40,297 nucleotides of DNA from contig PAFB01000141.1 of NCBI GenBank assembly GCA_002700865.1, forward strand, positions 1 to 40,297, written 5' to 3'. This DNA comes from Rhodospirillaceae bacterium. GTDB taxonomy: Bacteria > Pseudomonadota > Alphaproteobacteria > UBA7985. Every line of letters begins with the position of its first letter. The first letter of the stretch is position 1. Under the pieces are notes generated by a model, which made no database searches, had not been told where the DNA came from, and saw only the letters and a list, made by a program, of their open reading frames with translations. Shown in pieces: positions 1 through 8,177 of this stretch. The translations under genes and the position numbers were made by a program.

Positions 1-581
1 ACTTGGATGAAGCCCAATTTCAAAAAATATTGTTTAAACAAGTCAAAAAAACCCACCCAGCAAAGGTCGTCGTTGACTCATCTAAATCGTACTCTCATCT
101 GAAAACCTTGTTTGAGAACGGTGTAGTCGCACCCGAAGAGGTAAAGATTATTTTCGTACAAAAAGACATCAGGGCGTGGGCACATTCGTTTCGCAGACAC
201 AGAACATGGCAAACGGGTAAGACCCCCTCTTACTACCTCGCTTTCCTAGGCTGGGTCGTGAAAATACGCTTTTATAAACTTCGTTTGAGGATGCTCAAGC
301 TCGACCACACCGTCATAAAATACGAAGACCTATGTCAAAATACAAAGCCGACTTTAACGGATGTGTGCGGTTTTTTGGGTCTCGATTTTGAGAATGAAAT
401 GCTCTCGCCTCAACGCGCCGGTACGCATTTTGTGACAGGAAATAAGATGCGGACAGCAGATGTAGACCGTATTGAAATCAAGCTCGATACCAAATGGCAG
501 GATGACCCAAATTGGCGCACGCCCTACGCTCTGTACTGCTTTTTTTACCGCCTGTTTAATATCTTCAAGTCTGTACGATAG
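1..581 (+). CDS. Sulfotransferase family protein, C-terminal part (5' end outside window)
   Basis: The reading frame is open from the window edge to a TAG at 579-581, so the N-terminus, including the PAPS 5'-phosphosulfate loop, is missing. The visible 190 residues start just before a V-V-D-S-S-K motif. They continue with a strand and helix containing I-F-V-Q-K-D-I-R-A-W-A-H-S (the segment that carries 3'-phosphate contacts in bacterial sulfotransferases), then V-I-K-Y-E-D-L, and end with the T-G-N-K-M-R motif that usually sits near the C-terminus. The expected role is transfer of sulfate from PAPS to a hydroxyl of a carbohydrate or lipid; the acceptor cannot be read. The gene is visibly AT-richer than the rest of the window, which may indicate separate ancestry. 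Confidence 0.75.
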   Translation, partial: LDEAQFQKILFKQVKKTHPAKVVVDSSKSYSHLKTLFENGVVAPEEVKIIFVQKDIRAWAHSFRRHRTWQTGKTPSYYLAFLGWVVKIRFYKLRLRMLKLDHTVIKYEDLCQNTKPTLTDVCGFLGLDFENEMLSPQRAGTHFVTGNKMRTADVDRIEIKLDTKWQDDPNWRTPYALYCFFYRLFNIFKSVR

Positions 582-595
582 CAGCGATGGGGCCG

Positions 596-1582
596 CTATG
601 GGAAATCGAGTGAGATTGATGCGGTATCAGTGAGGCCATTTCCATCAGAAACGGTTATTTCCCAAGTCCAGGTATCAGAAGCAAGAAGACTGCTTGAAAT
701 ACCGTCGTACCAATTTTGAATTTCATCGGACCAAATGAAGTAGGCCGATCCTGCATCGCTCCAGTAAATGTCGAACTCAGCGAGCAACTCAGACGGTGAG
801 TCATAGTCACTGTCATACCCTGTGTAGTCGGTGGAACTGACCCCCGTCAGTGCCCATACCAAAGCGTCACCATCAACATCAGTTGCACGAGCATAAGGCC
901 ACACGGATGGTTCGCTACTCGGCATCACCTGTCCTGCCGCATTTAAGAATGGACCGCTTGTATCAAAATCGGATGACCAAGCATTTCCAAATACATCACG
1001 ACCCATTCTGCCAATCGCATCGGCCTCCAAAATTTCAGGTGCTTGGTTCGACAGGCTTGGTGGGGCGCTTTCCTCAATGCTGCCTTGGTCCTCTCCAAGG
1101 TCATCGCTCCGGGTTAGCTTGCTGAGCAGAACCATCCCCAGTGGTGTTATGGCAACCAACGAGCCAAGGGAAAAATCAGCATTCTCTTCATCAGGTAACT
1201 GCGCAACTTCATGCGTCTGCAACTCAAGCTGCTCAGACAGGCGTGGCGCTTGGCCCTCAGTGATCGACAGGGTCTGGGCCGGTGTGGCTTCAGCAACGGT
1301 GCCATCAATCGTAGTGATCGGGGTCAGGTCGGAAAGCCACTGGGCTCGCACCGATCCCATCAATGGCAGGCTGGAGATCGAGGCCTGGGCCAACTCGTCG
1401 GTAATGAGCAACAGGCCGTTTTCCATCAACGCGTAGTGTTCGGGCAGGAGCGTCATCGGCGAGGCCGTCTCATCGCCGACTGCTTGAGCCAGCTCAGACC
1501 CACCCACAGCACCTGCTGCGAGACCAAAGAAAGAAGCAAACGATCGTATCGACTTGCGTGGTGGCTGTTGCACGATAGGCAT
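596..1582 (-). CDS. Exported or surface protein with C-terminal cadherin/Ig-like domain
   Basis: This 328-residue protein has no recognised catalytic motif. The N-terminus has basic residues (P-R-K-S-I-R-S) followed by a mildly hydrophobic, Ala/Gly-rich stretch (about 15-35), which could be a weak export signal. The middle is acidic and low in structure, with one hydrophobic stretch (about 140-155). The last 90 residues begin with A-T-D-V-D-G-D-A-L-V-W and end with W-E-I-T-V-S-D-G-N-G-L-T-D-T-A-S-I-S-L, the signature of bacterial cadherin-like (VCBS-type) beta-sandwich repeats with Ca-binding Asp residues. It may be a single-repeat remnant of a larger adhesin. No strong ribosome binding site is visible at the ATG at 1582; the next in-frame ATG is 42 codons downstream. 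Function unknown. Confidence 0.6.
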   Translation of the reverse strand: MPIVQQPPRKSIRSFASFFGLAAGAVGGSELAQAVGDETASPMTLLPEHYALMENGLLLITDELAQASISSLPLMGSVRAQWLSDLTPITTIDGTVAEATPAQTLSITEGQAPRLSEQLELQTHEVAQLPDEENADFSLGSLVAITPLGMVLLSKLTRSDDLGEDQGSIEESAPPSLSNQAPEILEADAIGRMGRDVFGNAWSSDFDTSGPFLNAAGQVMPSSEPSVWPYARATDVDGDALVWALTGVSSTDYTGYDSDYDSPSELLAEFDIYWSDAGSAYFIWSDEIQNWYDGISSSLLASDTWTWEITVSDGNGLTDTASISLDFP

Positions 1583-1888
1583 CCCTGGGGACGGCTCCGG
1601 ACAGAACTCTGCAGGGTGGTTGAAGGTTTAATTTGCCAGCCACAGGCACGCAAACCGGATGGGTTTCTGTGAGGTAAGAATCTCGGTTTGGTCACGGCAT
1701 CTATCTGAAAAGAAAAACCATTCTTGGTGTTTTCTCTCTTTGGTTGATATCGTTACGATTATGCGAACTCGTTTGCGGTAAAGACAACCGTACTGTGCTG
1801 GGTTTCCTCACCCAATCAAACATGACTCAAACATGAACCACTGTTTCAACGATGGTCCAGACCCGGACAATCAAGAGCCGAAAGTGCT
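1583..1888. other. Intergenic region with a tandem 10-bp direct repeat
   Basis: This 306-bp stretch between the cadherin-like gene and the PaiB-like gene (both minus strand) has no convincing coding frame. It must carry the promoter of the cadherin-like gene. The only clear structure is TCAAACATGA occurring twice, at 1816-1825 and 1827-1836, a period of 11 bp or about one helical turn. I see no rho-independent terminator downstream of the PaiB-like gene. Confidence 0.5.
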
Positions 1889-2515
1889 CTATTCCTCGGA
1901 GATCGTCCCCCGCATGAAGTCGGCCAGGGCCTTGGTATCGAGACCAGTGGGTGAGTTTTCAACCGCGGCCGCAGCGTTAAGCCGGGACTCTGGCGGCTGG
2001 GTTTGATCAAGTTTCCACGTTCCTTCGACCGCTTCGATCTGGAAGCGGTAGGGAACAATTTGGGCCATCAGGCCGTCCATGGGCTTATCTTTGATATCTT
2101 CACTGCGCCATGGGGATTTGCCGTTCACTCTCATCTCAAATTCTGTCGTGAGTTCACTCACGATCCTGCGTAATTCTTGACGGTCTTGCAGGACCACAGT
2201 CCCCTTGATGTGGACAGCCACATAGTTCCACGTCGGACCCTGATGGGGCGCTTGATACCAATCGGGTGAGACATAGCCGTGGGGCCCCTGAATCACGAGG
2301 GTCGCTGTCGTCTTCACGAGGCCGGTGGAAACAATCGCGTTGTTCTGCGCGAGGTGCAGGTCGAACTCGTCGCTTTCGGGATTGAGATGGAAAGGCAGAT
2401 GGCTCACCAGCGTTTCACCTTCAAACGGAACGCACAGCATGCCAAAGCCTGTCTGAGCGGCAAAACGCAGATTTGTATCCCTCGTTGCCTGACGAAATGC
2501 AGGATGCGGGTGCAT
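1889..2515 (-). CDS. FMN-binding split-barrel protein, PaiB-like
   Basis: This 208-residue protein matches the PaiB / FMN-binding negative transcriptional regulator family, relatives of pyridoxamine-phosphate oxidase. The typical opening M-H-P-H-P-A-F is present. It is followed by G-F-G-M-L-C-V-P, L-V-S-H-L-P-F-H-L (the PaiB S-H-L-P motif), G-P-H-G-Y-V-S-P-D-W-Y and W-N-Y-V-A-V-H-I-K-G, which are the hallmark segments. The start was set at 2515, not at the longer frame beginning at 2596, because the shorter protein begins as family members do and is preceded by GGAAGG. In Bacillus PaiB represses sporulation and protease genes; in proteobacteria the role is mostly unknown and may be flavin- or heme-related. 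It is divergent from the MarR gene and may share its operator at 2715-2732. Confidence 0.85.
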   Translation of the reverse strand: MHPHPAFRQATRDTNLRFAAQTGFGMLCVPFEGETLVSHLPFHLNPESDEFDLHLAQNNAIVSTGLVKTTATLVIQGPHGYVSPDWYQAPHQGPTWNYVAVHIKGTVVLQDRQELRRIVSELTTEFEMRVNGKSPWRSEDIKDKPMDGLMAQIVPYRFQIEAVEGTWKLDQTQPPESRLNAAAAVENSPTGLDTKALADFMRGTISEE

Positions 2516-2714
2516 GGCAATTGATCCTTCCAGAACCGCAAAAACCAACTTTGACTGATGGTTTTGCCGTTGTTGGGTCGATGAGGATTTCTTCAATCTT
2601 TAGGGCCGAACCAGGGGGGAAGTATGCCCTGACAAAATCCTCGGCATCAAGCCACACGGTCTTTGTTGCCAGCACCCGGGAGGTCGCGGTTCAATCCTGA
2701 CCGCGCGTCAGATT

Positions 2715-2732
2715 TATATGATTGAACATATA
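2715..2732. promoter_or_regulatory. Candidate MarR operator, TATATG-N6-CATATA
   Basis: An 18-bp inverted repeat with 6-bp perfect arms and the spacer ATTGAA lies 50 bp upstream of the marR-type ATG (2782), between the divergent PaiB-like and MarR genes. The same architecture, also with a 6-bp spacer, occurs at 8018-8037 in front of the alkylsulfatase. Size and position fit autoregulation by a MarR dimer; binding itself is inferred. Confidence 0.55.
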
Positions 2733-2781
2733 TGTGAAATCATGTTACCCCGACACGCATTCCGCGGAGCGTCGCAAACCC

Positions 2782-3261
2782 ATGAAATTCCACAACATCG
2801 ACAGCGAAACTTTACCGCAAAGCGCCAGCTTTCTGGTCAAGATCATCCATCGAATGAGCACGCTTTTGACGCGCGCTACGACGGCCGAATTTGCGTCTGT
2901 GACCATGTTCAATATCGTTGAATGGCGCGTGGTTTCGCTGCTCTATGCCTTCGGAAACTCCCGGCAGAAGGATTTGGTCGACTTCAGCTTAGCGGATCAG
3001 GCACAGACCAGCCGTGGCCTCGCTGATCTTGAACGCAGCGGGATGGTGCGATCCCTGCCCAGCGGCGACGACCGCCGGGTTAAGAACTTCGAGCTGACTG
3101 AAGAGGGTCGACACGAGGTTGAAGCCGCGCTGCCTGCCATCGTTTCCTACTTCAGCCAGATAGACCAGTCGTTAACCGAGGCGGAAAAAGCAACGCTGAT
3201 TGCCCTGCTCGACCGCATTCTCGATTCCGCAACAAGCAATCGCCAGCCGCCAGAGGGCTAA
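2782..3261 (+). CDS. MarR-family transcriptional regulator
   Basis: A 159-residue winged-helix regulator. The wHTH spans roughly residues 40-105: W-R-V-V-S-L-L-Y, then D-L-V-D-F-S-L-A-D-Q-A-Q-T-S-R-G-L-A-D-L-E-R-S-G-M-V as the recognition region, and the wing S-G-D-D-R-R-V-K-N-F-E-L-T-E-E-G, a strong MarR signature. The start at 2782 (M-K-F-H-N-I) was preferred over a frame beginning at 2722, because the upstream residues overlap the operator-like repeat and are not family-like, and GGAGCG precedes 2782. It sits 23 bp upstream of the DUF3179 gene, probably in one transcript. MarR proteins usually dissociate from DNA on binding a small, often aromatic or lipophilic, ligand. The matching site before the alkylsulfatase suggests an alkyl or aryl sulfate-related effector, which is inference. 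Confidence 0.88.
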   Translation: MKFHNIDSETLPQSASFLVKIIHRMSTLLTRATTAEFASVTMFNIVEWRVVSLLYAFGNSRQKDLVDFSLADQAQTSRGLADLERSGMVRSLPSGDDRRVKNFELTEEGRHEVEAALPAIVSYFSQIDQSLTEAEKATLIALLDRILDSATSNRQPPEG

Positions 3262-3284
3262 GGCATTTTCAAAAGGAGGGACGC

Positions 3285-4460
3285 ATGCTGCTTACCGTTT
3301 ATTTTATTGTTCTCATCGGACTTGTTTTGGCGGAGTTGACCAAGGGCCTGAGCGCAAACGGCACCCCTCCCATCCTGCAGAAACTGCCCGGCCAGATGCA
3401 CCTTGCCCGCTTCATGTGGTCAAACATCATGCTGATCCGGGTGGTGCTGATCATTGCACTGGTTGCGATGGTGGTTCTGGCCTCAGGCAACGCACGGTGG
3501 GTCATGATCGGCGGCGCTGTGCCCCTTGGCCTGGCTTGGTTCGGTGTCTTCTGGATCTTTGAGAAACTCTGGAACGGGCGGGTCAAATTCCCCGCAATCA
3601 CCCAAAAGGTGTTTGCCACAGCCACGGAAAACGAGCTTGATCTCGATCTGCAGGTGATCGGTGTGGACCACGGCGGCGAGCAAAAGGCTTTTCCCGTCAA
3701 CATGATCACATTCCACCACCAAATCGTCGATCAGGTTGCCGACTTGCCGGTCTGGGTGACGTACTGTGGTCTGTGCCGCAGTGGCCGGGTCTACGACAGC
3801 ACCGTCGATGGTCAGGCACTCGACTTCAAGCTGATCGGTGCGATTTCTTTCAACGCCACCTTTAAGGACAACCAGACCGGTACATGGTGGCGGCAGGAAA
3901 CCGGCGAGGCCGCGAAGGGCAAGCTGGCGGGCCGGGTTCTGGAAGACGTGGCATCCGAGCAGATGACGCTGGGCAACTGGCTCGAGAAGTACCCTTCGAG
4001 CCTGGTTCTGCAGTACGACCCCGCGTTCACCCGGCGCTACAACTTCATCAACAAACTGCACCGGTTTGAAGCGACCAAGCCAGCCTGGCACATGCAGGAA
4101 ACACCGGCGCTGGTCATCGGTGTTGAGAGCAAAGGCACCGCTCGCGGCTACGACTGGGAGCAGCTCAAGTCGCGCGGGATGGTCAATGATGACCTCGGCG
4201 GTGCAAAAATCGTTGTGACCACTGACCCGGAACGGACATCGGCGGCGGCCTATTTGCGAGATGTTGACGGCGAGGCTCTGGACTTCAAGCCCAGCGAAGA
4301 CGGCATGATCGACGAACAGACCGGCTCGACTTGGAACTGGTTCGGCACGTGCCTCGCGGGCAAGATGAAGGGTAAACAGCTCACCCAGTTGCAGAGCTAC
4401 CAGCAATACATTCGCTCGTGGATCACCTTCCACCCTGAAACCAGCTTCTACGACTTCTAA
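3285..4460 (+). CDS. DUF3179-domain integral membrane protein (copy 1)
   Basis: A 391-residue protein. The first 100 residues hold three predicted membrane helices (about 1-20, 48-68 and 72-96), with K-G-L-S-A-N-G-T-P-P after the first. The rest is a soluble DUF3179 domain containing P-V-W-V-T-Y-C-G-L-C-R-S-G-R-V-Y-D (Cys161 and Cys164, a CxxC pair), T-G-T-W-W-R-Q-E-T-G-E-A and M-T-L-G-N-W-L-E-K-Y-P. The family function is unknown; the conserved Cys pair suggests metal binding or a redox role. A strong AAAGGAGGG ribosome binding site lies just before the ATG. It follows marR by 23 bp and ends convergently with the GMC gene. A close paralog is at 14046-15218. Confidence 0.88.
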   Translation: MLLTVYFIVLIGLVLAELTKGLSANGTPPILQKLPGQMHLARFMWSNIMLIRVVLIIALVAMVVLASGNARWVMIGGAVPLGLAWFGVFWIFEKLWNGRVKFPAITQKVFATATENELDLDLQVIGVDHGGEQKAFPVNMITFHHQIVDQVADLPVWVTYCGLCRSGRVYDSTVDGQALDFKLIGAISFNATFKDNQTGTWWRQETGEAAKGKLAGRVLEDVASEQMTLGNWLEKYPSSLVLQYDPAFTRRYNFINKLHRFEATKPAWHMQETPALVIGVESKGTARGYDWEQLKSRGMVNDDLGGAKIVVTTDPERTSAAAYLRDVDGEALDFKPSEDGMIDEQTGSTWNWFGTCLAGKMKGKQLTQLQSYQQYIRSWITFHPETSFYDF

Positions 4461-4474
4461 GCCGCTATCCTGAC

Positions 4475-4509
4475 CGCGCTGACCGCCCACACCTTCCGCG
4501 GTCAGCGCG
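4475..4509. terminator. Hairpin between convergent genes
   Basis: A 12-bp perfect stem (CGCGCTGACCGC, complement at 4498-4509) with an 11-base loop lies between the DUF3179 stop and the GMC stop, overlapping the last codons of the GMC gene. There is no T-run on either side, so it is at best a weak bidirectional terminator or an mRNA 3'-end stabiliser. Confidence 0.45.
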
Positions 4510-6118
4510 CACCGGCGTCTGCGAGGATAAGGTCAGCGCACTGGTCGGCGATCATCATGGTTGGAGCGCCGGTGTTGCCCGACACCAGCGCCGGCATGAC
4601 CGAGCAATCGGCAACTCGGAGCCCGTCGATGCCACGGACCCGCAACTGCGGATCAAGCACAGCCTTGCTGTCTCCCCCCATGCGGCACGTCCCCGAGGGG
4701 TGGTAGATCGTCCGCGCCTGTTCCCGGATTGCGTCGTCAAGGTTGTTAGAACCCTGCGCCACGCTGATCCCTGGGCCGGGCCATACCTCCTCTGCCACCA
4801 ACTCACGCATTTCAGCCTGATTAAGGATATCACGCGCCAGCCGCACACCGCGGCGCAAGACCTCAAGGTCTTCCGCGTGCCCCAGCGCCTCTGCTTGAAA
4901 CCGCAGGGAGTCACGGGGGTTGGATGATCTCAGCCCCAGCCGCCCCCGGCTCTTGGGTCGCATAGTCATAGGGTGAATTTGCAGCGCGTGAAAGTCCAGC
5001 GGCGGCATGCCCGGCCGACCCGGCGCAAACGGGGCAATATTGTACTGCACATCCGGACGGCCGCTGCCGCCAGTATCGACACAAGCCCCGCCCTGCAGCA
5101 GGTTGGTCGTCAGCAGGCCACGCCGCCGCAGGACATAGTTCAGGCCATGGCCCAAGGCCTTCAATCCTTTATCAGCGCCGTGCAGGCCGACGCTGTCTTT
5201 CATGCGCGCGGTCAGCGGTGCGCCAACGTGGTCCTGATAGTTGTCGCCGACCGCGGGCGCGTCTTCGATAACGTCGATGCCGTGGCGGTCCAGATGCTGC
5301 TTGGGCCCGATGCCGGAGAGCAGCAGCAGCTTGGGAGACTGAAAGCTCCCTGCGGTCAGCACGATTTCGCGCCGCGCCTTGATGAGCACCGGCGCTCCAT
5401 CGCCGTCAAAAGCCTCAACGGCACAGGCCCGCCGGCCCTCGATCCGCAGTCTTGAAACATCCATCCCGGTTAACAGCGACAGATTTTCCCGACCCAGCGC
5501 AGGCCTAAGAAAACAAGTGGCTGCCGACTGGCGTCGCCCTTTGTGGGCTGTAACCTGATACCACCCGACCCCGTCCTGCCGAGCGCCGTTGAAATCTGTA
5601 TTGAGCGGCAAACCGCAGGCGACAGCTGCGTCAATGATCTGCTGAGTTACCGGATGCTTTGTGCTGGGATCATCAACGATGAGCGGGCCGTTCGCGCCAT
5701 GGAACGGGTCATCGCCGAGGCGGGAATTCCGCTCCTGACGTTTGAACACCGGCAAAACATCGGCGTACCCCCATCCTTGGCAACCAAAGTCGCTCACCCA
5801 GTCGTCGTAGTCGCGGGCCTGACCGCGCATATAGATCATGCCATTGACGGACGTTCCCCCGCCAAGCACTCGGCCTTGCGGCACGACAAAAGCGCGGTTT
5901 TCGAGGGTCAGGTCAGGCTCGGAGGTCTGGGCTTCAACATCCTGGCTCTGGATCGCCTTGAAGAAGGTCGCTGGGATGTGAATCCACGGATTACTGTCCT
6001 TCCGCCCACGCTCGACCAGAGCGACGGAGGCCTCGGTATCCTGCGCGAGCCGGGCCGCCAGAACACAGCCCGCAGCACCGCCGCCAACGATGACAAAATC
6101 GAAGTCGAGGGTCTTCAC
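4502..6118 (-). CDS. GMC-family FAD-dependent alcohol oxidoreductase (copy 1)
   Basis: A 538-residue flavoenzyme of the glucose-methanol-choline family, resembling choline and long-chain alcohol dehydrogenases. The Rossmann FAD motif D-F-V-I-V-G-G-G-A-A-G-C is at residues 7-18. GMC signature 1 (G-R-V-L-G-G-G-T-S-V-N-G) lies near 82, and signature 2 (G-S-F-Q-S-P-K-L-L-L-L-S-G-I-G-P) near 255. The active-site His and Asn lie in Y-H-P-S-G-T-C-R-M-G and S-G-N-T-G-A-P near the C-terminus. It starts with GTG at 6118, overlapping the alkylsulfatase stop (GTGA), so the two are translationally coupled. The natural reading is oxidation of the alcohol released by the sulfatase to an aldehyde. That pairing is inferred from context; substrate specificity cannot be read from GMC sequences. 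Confidence 0.9.
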   Translation of the reverse strand: MKTLDFDFVIVGGGAAGCVLAARLAQDTEASVALVERGRKDSNPWIHIPATFFKAIQSQDVEAQTSEPDLTLENRAFVVPQGRVLGGGTSVNGMIYMRGQARDYDDWVSDFGCQGWGYADVLPVFKRQERNSRLGDDPFHGANGPLIVDDPSTKHPVTQQIIDAAVACGLPLNTDFNGARQDGVGWYQVTAHKGRRQSAATCFLRPALGRENLSLLTGMDVSRLRIEGRRACAVEAFDGDGAPVLIKARREIVLTAGSFQSPKLLLLSGIGPKQHLDRHGIDVIEDAPAVGDNYQDHVGAPLTARMKDSVGLHGADKGLKALGHGLNYVLRRRGLLTTNLLQGGACVDTGGSGRPDVQYNIAPFAPGRPGMPPLDFHALQIHPMTMRPKSRGRLGLRSSNPRDSLRFQAEALGHAEDLEVLRRGVRLARDILNQAEMRELVAEEVWPGPGISVAQGSNNLDDAIREQARTIYHPSGTCRMGGDSKAVLDPQLRVRGIDGLRVADCSVMPALVSGNTGAPTMMIADQCADLILADAGAR

Positions 6119-7983
6119 GGCGTTGCAATCTCAAACCAAAGGTCAAAGCTGTCGTGCAGCGCTAACCAGCGGTCGAACAGCGCCTCGTCGCCGTCAATAT
6201 GGATCTCGCCGGGCTGACCATTCATGCGCGCCTCCAGCGCTTGCCGGGTTGCCGTGACCGTGACGCCCGGCGGGTCTGCCGGGGTGGCGCCGATGCGCGC
6301 GAACTCGGTCTGCCGTGCCACCGTCACAAGGGCATGGCCCTCCGGCAGTTGGAGCAGCAGGCTGAAGGCCTCACCCCGTGCGCGGTCGGGATTGAGGCGA
6401 ATGGCGTAGGCGTCCAGCCAGTCCTTGAGTGAAAGGGTGGCGGCCAGCTCTGCATTCCGGCCACCGGCAGCAGGCAGCGCCCTGACACCCTGCTCTAGTT
6501 CTTGAGCGCCAGCGAGGCAGATATTGCGCTCGATCCCGCTTTCCGCGCGGTAAGCCATGTTGCGGTAAATTTCACTCAGCAGCGACTTGGCTTCCTGGCT
6601 GGGGTCTCCGGCAAAGACCACATGATTGACCAGCGTTGCCGCCCACTGCAGGTCGTCCTGCTCCACCGCTTCCCGAGCCAGTTCAAGCACCCTTTGCTCG
6701 CCACCCAGCGCCTTAAGATAGCGCTCACCTTCCGCTGCAGGCGACAGCGGATTGAGGTCAACCGGACGGCCATCGAAGGCGCCGTAATACTTCTGATAGA
6801 CCGCGCGGGCGTTGAAAGGGAGCATCCCATAGTAGCCCCGAACATGCAGCGCCTCACAGGCGAAATCCGGTTCCTGCAGGGCTTGTCCAACCTCCTTGAT
6901 GGTCATGCCATGGTTGGCCAAACGCAGGGTTTGGTCATGGATATATTTGTAGATATCCCGCTGTTCCAACATGAATTCTTGCACCAACTCCCGTCCCCAG
7001 ACCGGCCAGTTGTGTGAATTGATCAGGACCTGTGTGCGGTCTCCGAACCGGACGAGCGCTTCGTCGATTACCCGCGCCCACAGCCGAGCATCGCGTACTT
7101 CCGCACCCCTTGGGGTCAGCAGGTTGTGCTGGGTCTGCGTGCAAACCTCGGCCATGCACAGCACGCCTTGCTCGGGCAGGAAAAAGGTAAACTCTGCAGG
7201 GGCCTCTGTGCCGGAGCCCATCAGGAACTCGAAGGCGACACCATCGATATGGACCGAAGGCTCGTTCTCACCGATTTCCCGCGTCGGCTCACGGAAACCG
7301 CGATAGCCGCGCGCCACCGTTTTACCAATGCCACCGTCGACCAGCCCCTCGGGTCCAAATGGCAGGGCAAGGCCAAACTGGTCGATGGCTCGCCGCGAGG
7401 TGTGATTGCCGCCAAGCACACCTTCAGCCGCGGCGTAGTTCATGAATTCCTCGGGCACGTAAATCGGAATGTCGTCCCCCTCGCCCACAACGCCGCCCAA
7501 ACCACCGAAATGATCCGCGTGCGTGTGCGTCACCAGAACCGCGCTCACCGGCCTGTGGCCCAAGGTGTCGTTGACCAGCTTGAGCGAGGCTTGAGCGGTT
7601 TCCCGAGTCAGTAGCGGATCAACGATGATCCAACCGCTGGCACCCGCAATGATGCTCATATTGGCATAGTCGGCAGCCCGCACCTGCCAAACACCGTCCG
7701 TGACTTCGAACAACCCACTGATCGCATTCAACTGCGCGTGGCGCCAAAGCGAGGGGTTTACGGTCTCGGGGCAGTCTTCCTGCAAGAACGAAAACCAGGC
7801 CGGGTCCCACGCCTTGCCACCATCTGCGCGACCGATCCCACCTGCGGGTAAATCCGCGATCTTGCCCCGCTCTGCAGCCTCAGAAATGGTCGGATTATCG
7901 AGGTTCAAACGCTTTCGAACCCGAGCGTTGAACTGCCGGGTCGAACTGTACACGCGTGTCGTCAATTGCTTTACTTTCCCCAC
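6115..7983 (-). CDS. Metallo-beta-lactamase-fold alkylsulfatase (SdsA-like)
   Basis: A 622-residue enzyme with the three-part SdsA1 layout: MBL catalytic domain, central alpha-helical dimerisation domain and C-terminal SCP2-like substrate-binding domain. Zinc ligands are visible as T-H-T-H-A-D-H (residues 152-158), Glu279 in C-M-A-E-V, Glu295 after Q-H-N-L-L-T-P-R-G and His324 in I-N-S-H-N-W-P-V-W-G. These enzymes hydrolyse alkyl sulfates to alcohol and sulfate. No signal peptide is evident, unlike Pseudomonas SdsA1, so it probably acts in the cytoplasm. The longest frame begins with GTG at 7983 without a good ribosome site; a TTG at 7965 is preceded by GGGGAAAG and may be the true start. An operator-like repeat at 8018-8037 lies just upstream. 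Confidence 0.9.
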   Translation of the reverse strand: MGKVKQLTTRVYSSTRQFNARVRKRLNLDNPTISEAAERGKIADLPAGGIGRADGGKAWDPAWFSFLQEDCPETVNPSLWRHAQLNAISGLFEVTDGVWQVRAADYANMSIIAGASGWIIVDPLLTRETAQASLKLVNDTLGHRPVSAVLVTHTHADHFGGLGGVVGEGDDIPIYVPEEFMNYAAAEGVLGGNHTSRRAIDQFGLALPFGPEGLVDGGIGKTVARGYRGFREPTREIGENEPSVHIDGVAFEFLMGSGTEAPAEFTFFLPEQGVLCMAEVCTQTQHNLLTPRGAEVRDARLWARVIDEALVRFGDRTQVLINSHNWPVWGRELVQEFMLEQRDIYKYIHDQTLRLANHGMTIKEVGQALQEPDFACEALHVRGYYGMLPFNARAVYQKYYGAFDGRPVDLNPLSPAAEGERYLKALGGEQRVLELAREAVEQDDLQWAATLVNHVVFAGDPSQEAKSLLSEIYRNMAYRAESGIERNICLAGAQELEQGVRALPAAGGRNAELAATLSLKDWLDAYAIRLNPDRARGEAFSLLLQLPEGHALVTVARQTEFARIGATPADPPGVTVTATRQALEARMNGQPGEIHIDGDEALFDRWLALHDSFDLWFEIATP

Positions 7984-8017
7984 CAGAACTTATTGCCAAA
8001 AATTACCATGACGGGAC

Positions 8018-8037
8018 ATATATGCCTATTCATATAT
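8018..8037. promoter_or_regulatory. Second TATATG-N6-CATATA inverted repeat, upstream of alkylsulfatase
   Basis: Perfect 7-bp arms ATATATG and CATATAT are separated by CCTATT. The site lies 35-53 bp upstream of the alternative alkylsulfatase starts and 140 bp from the divergent VOC gene. Its core is identical in arms and spacing to the repeat at 2715-2732 in front of the MarR gene, so it is the best candidate operator linking that regulator to sulfatase and GMC expression. Confidence 0.55.
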
Positions 8038-8177
8038 CCCGGAACGGTGACGGCTTCAGGTCGGTTTAACCCGGCTGGCCCCTCGGTCTGACCGGCGCAT
8101 GGGCCTTTAGCCCTTGGTCTGGGCACGAACCTGAGTCACTGTGGAGCTCACTGTTTTTCAAGGAGAGGAATGCCGCA

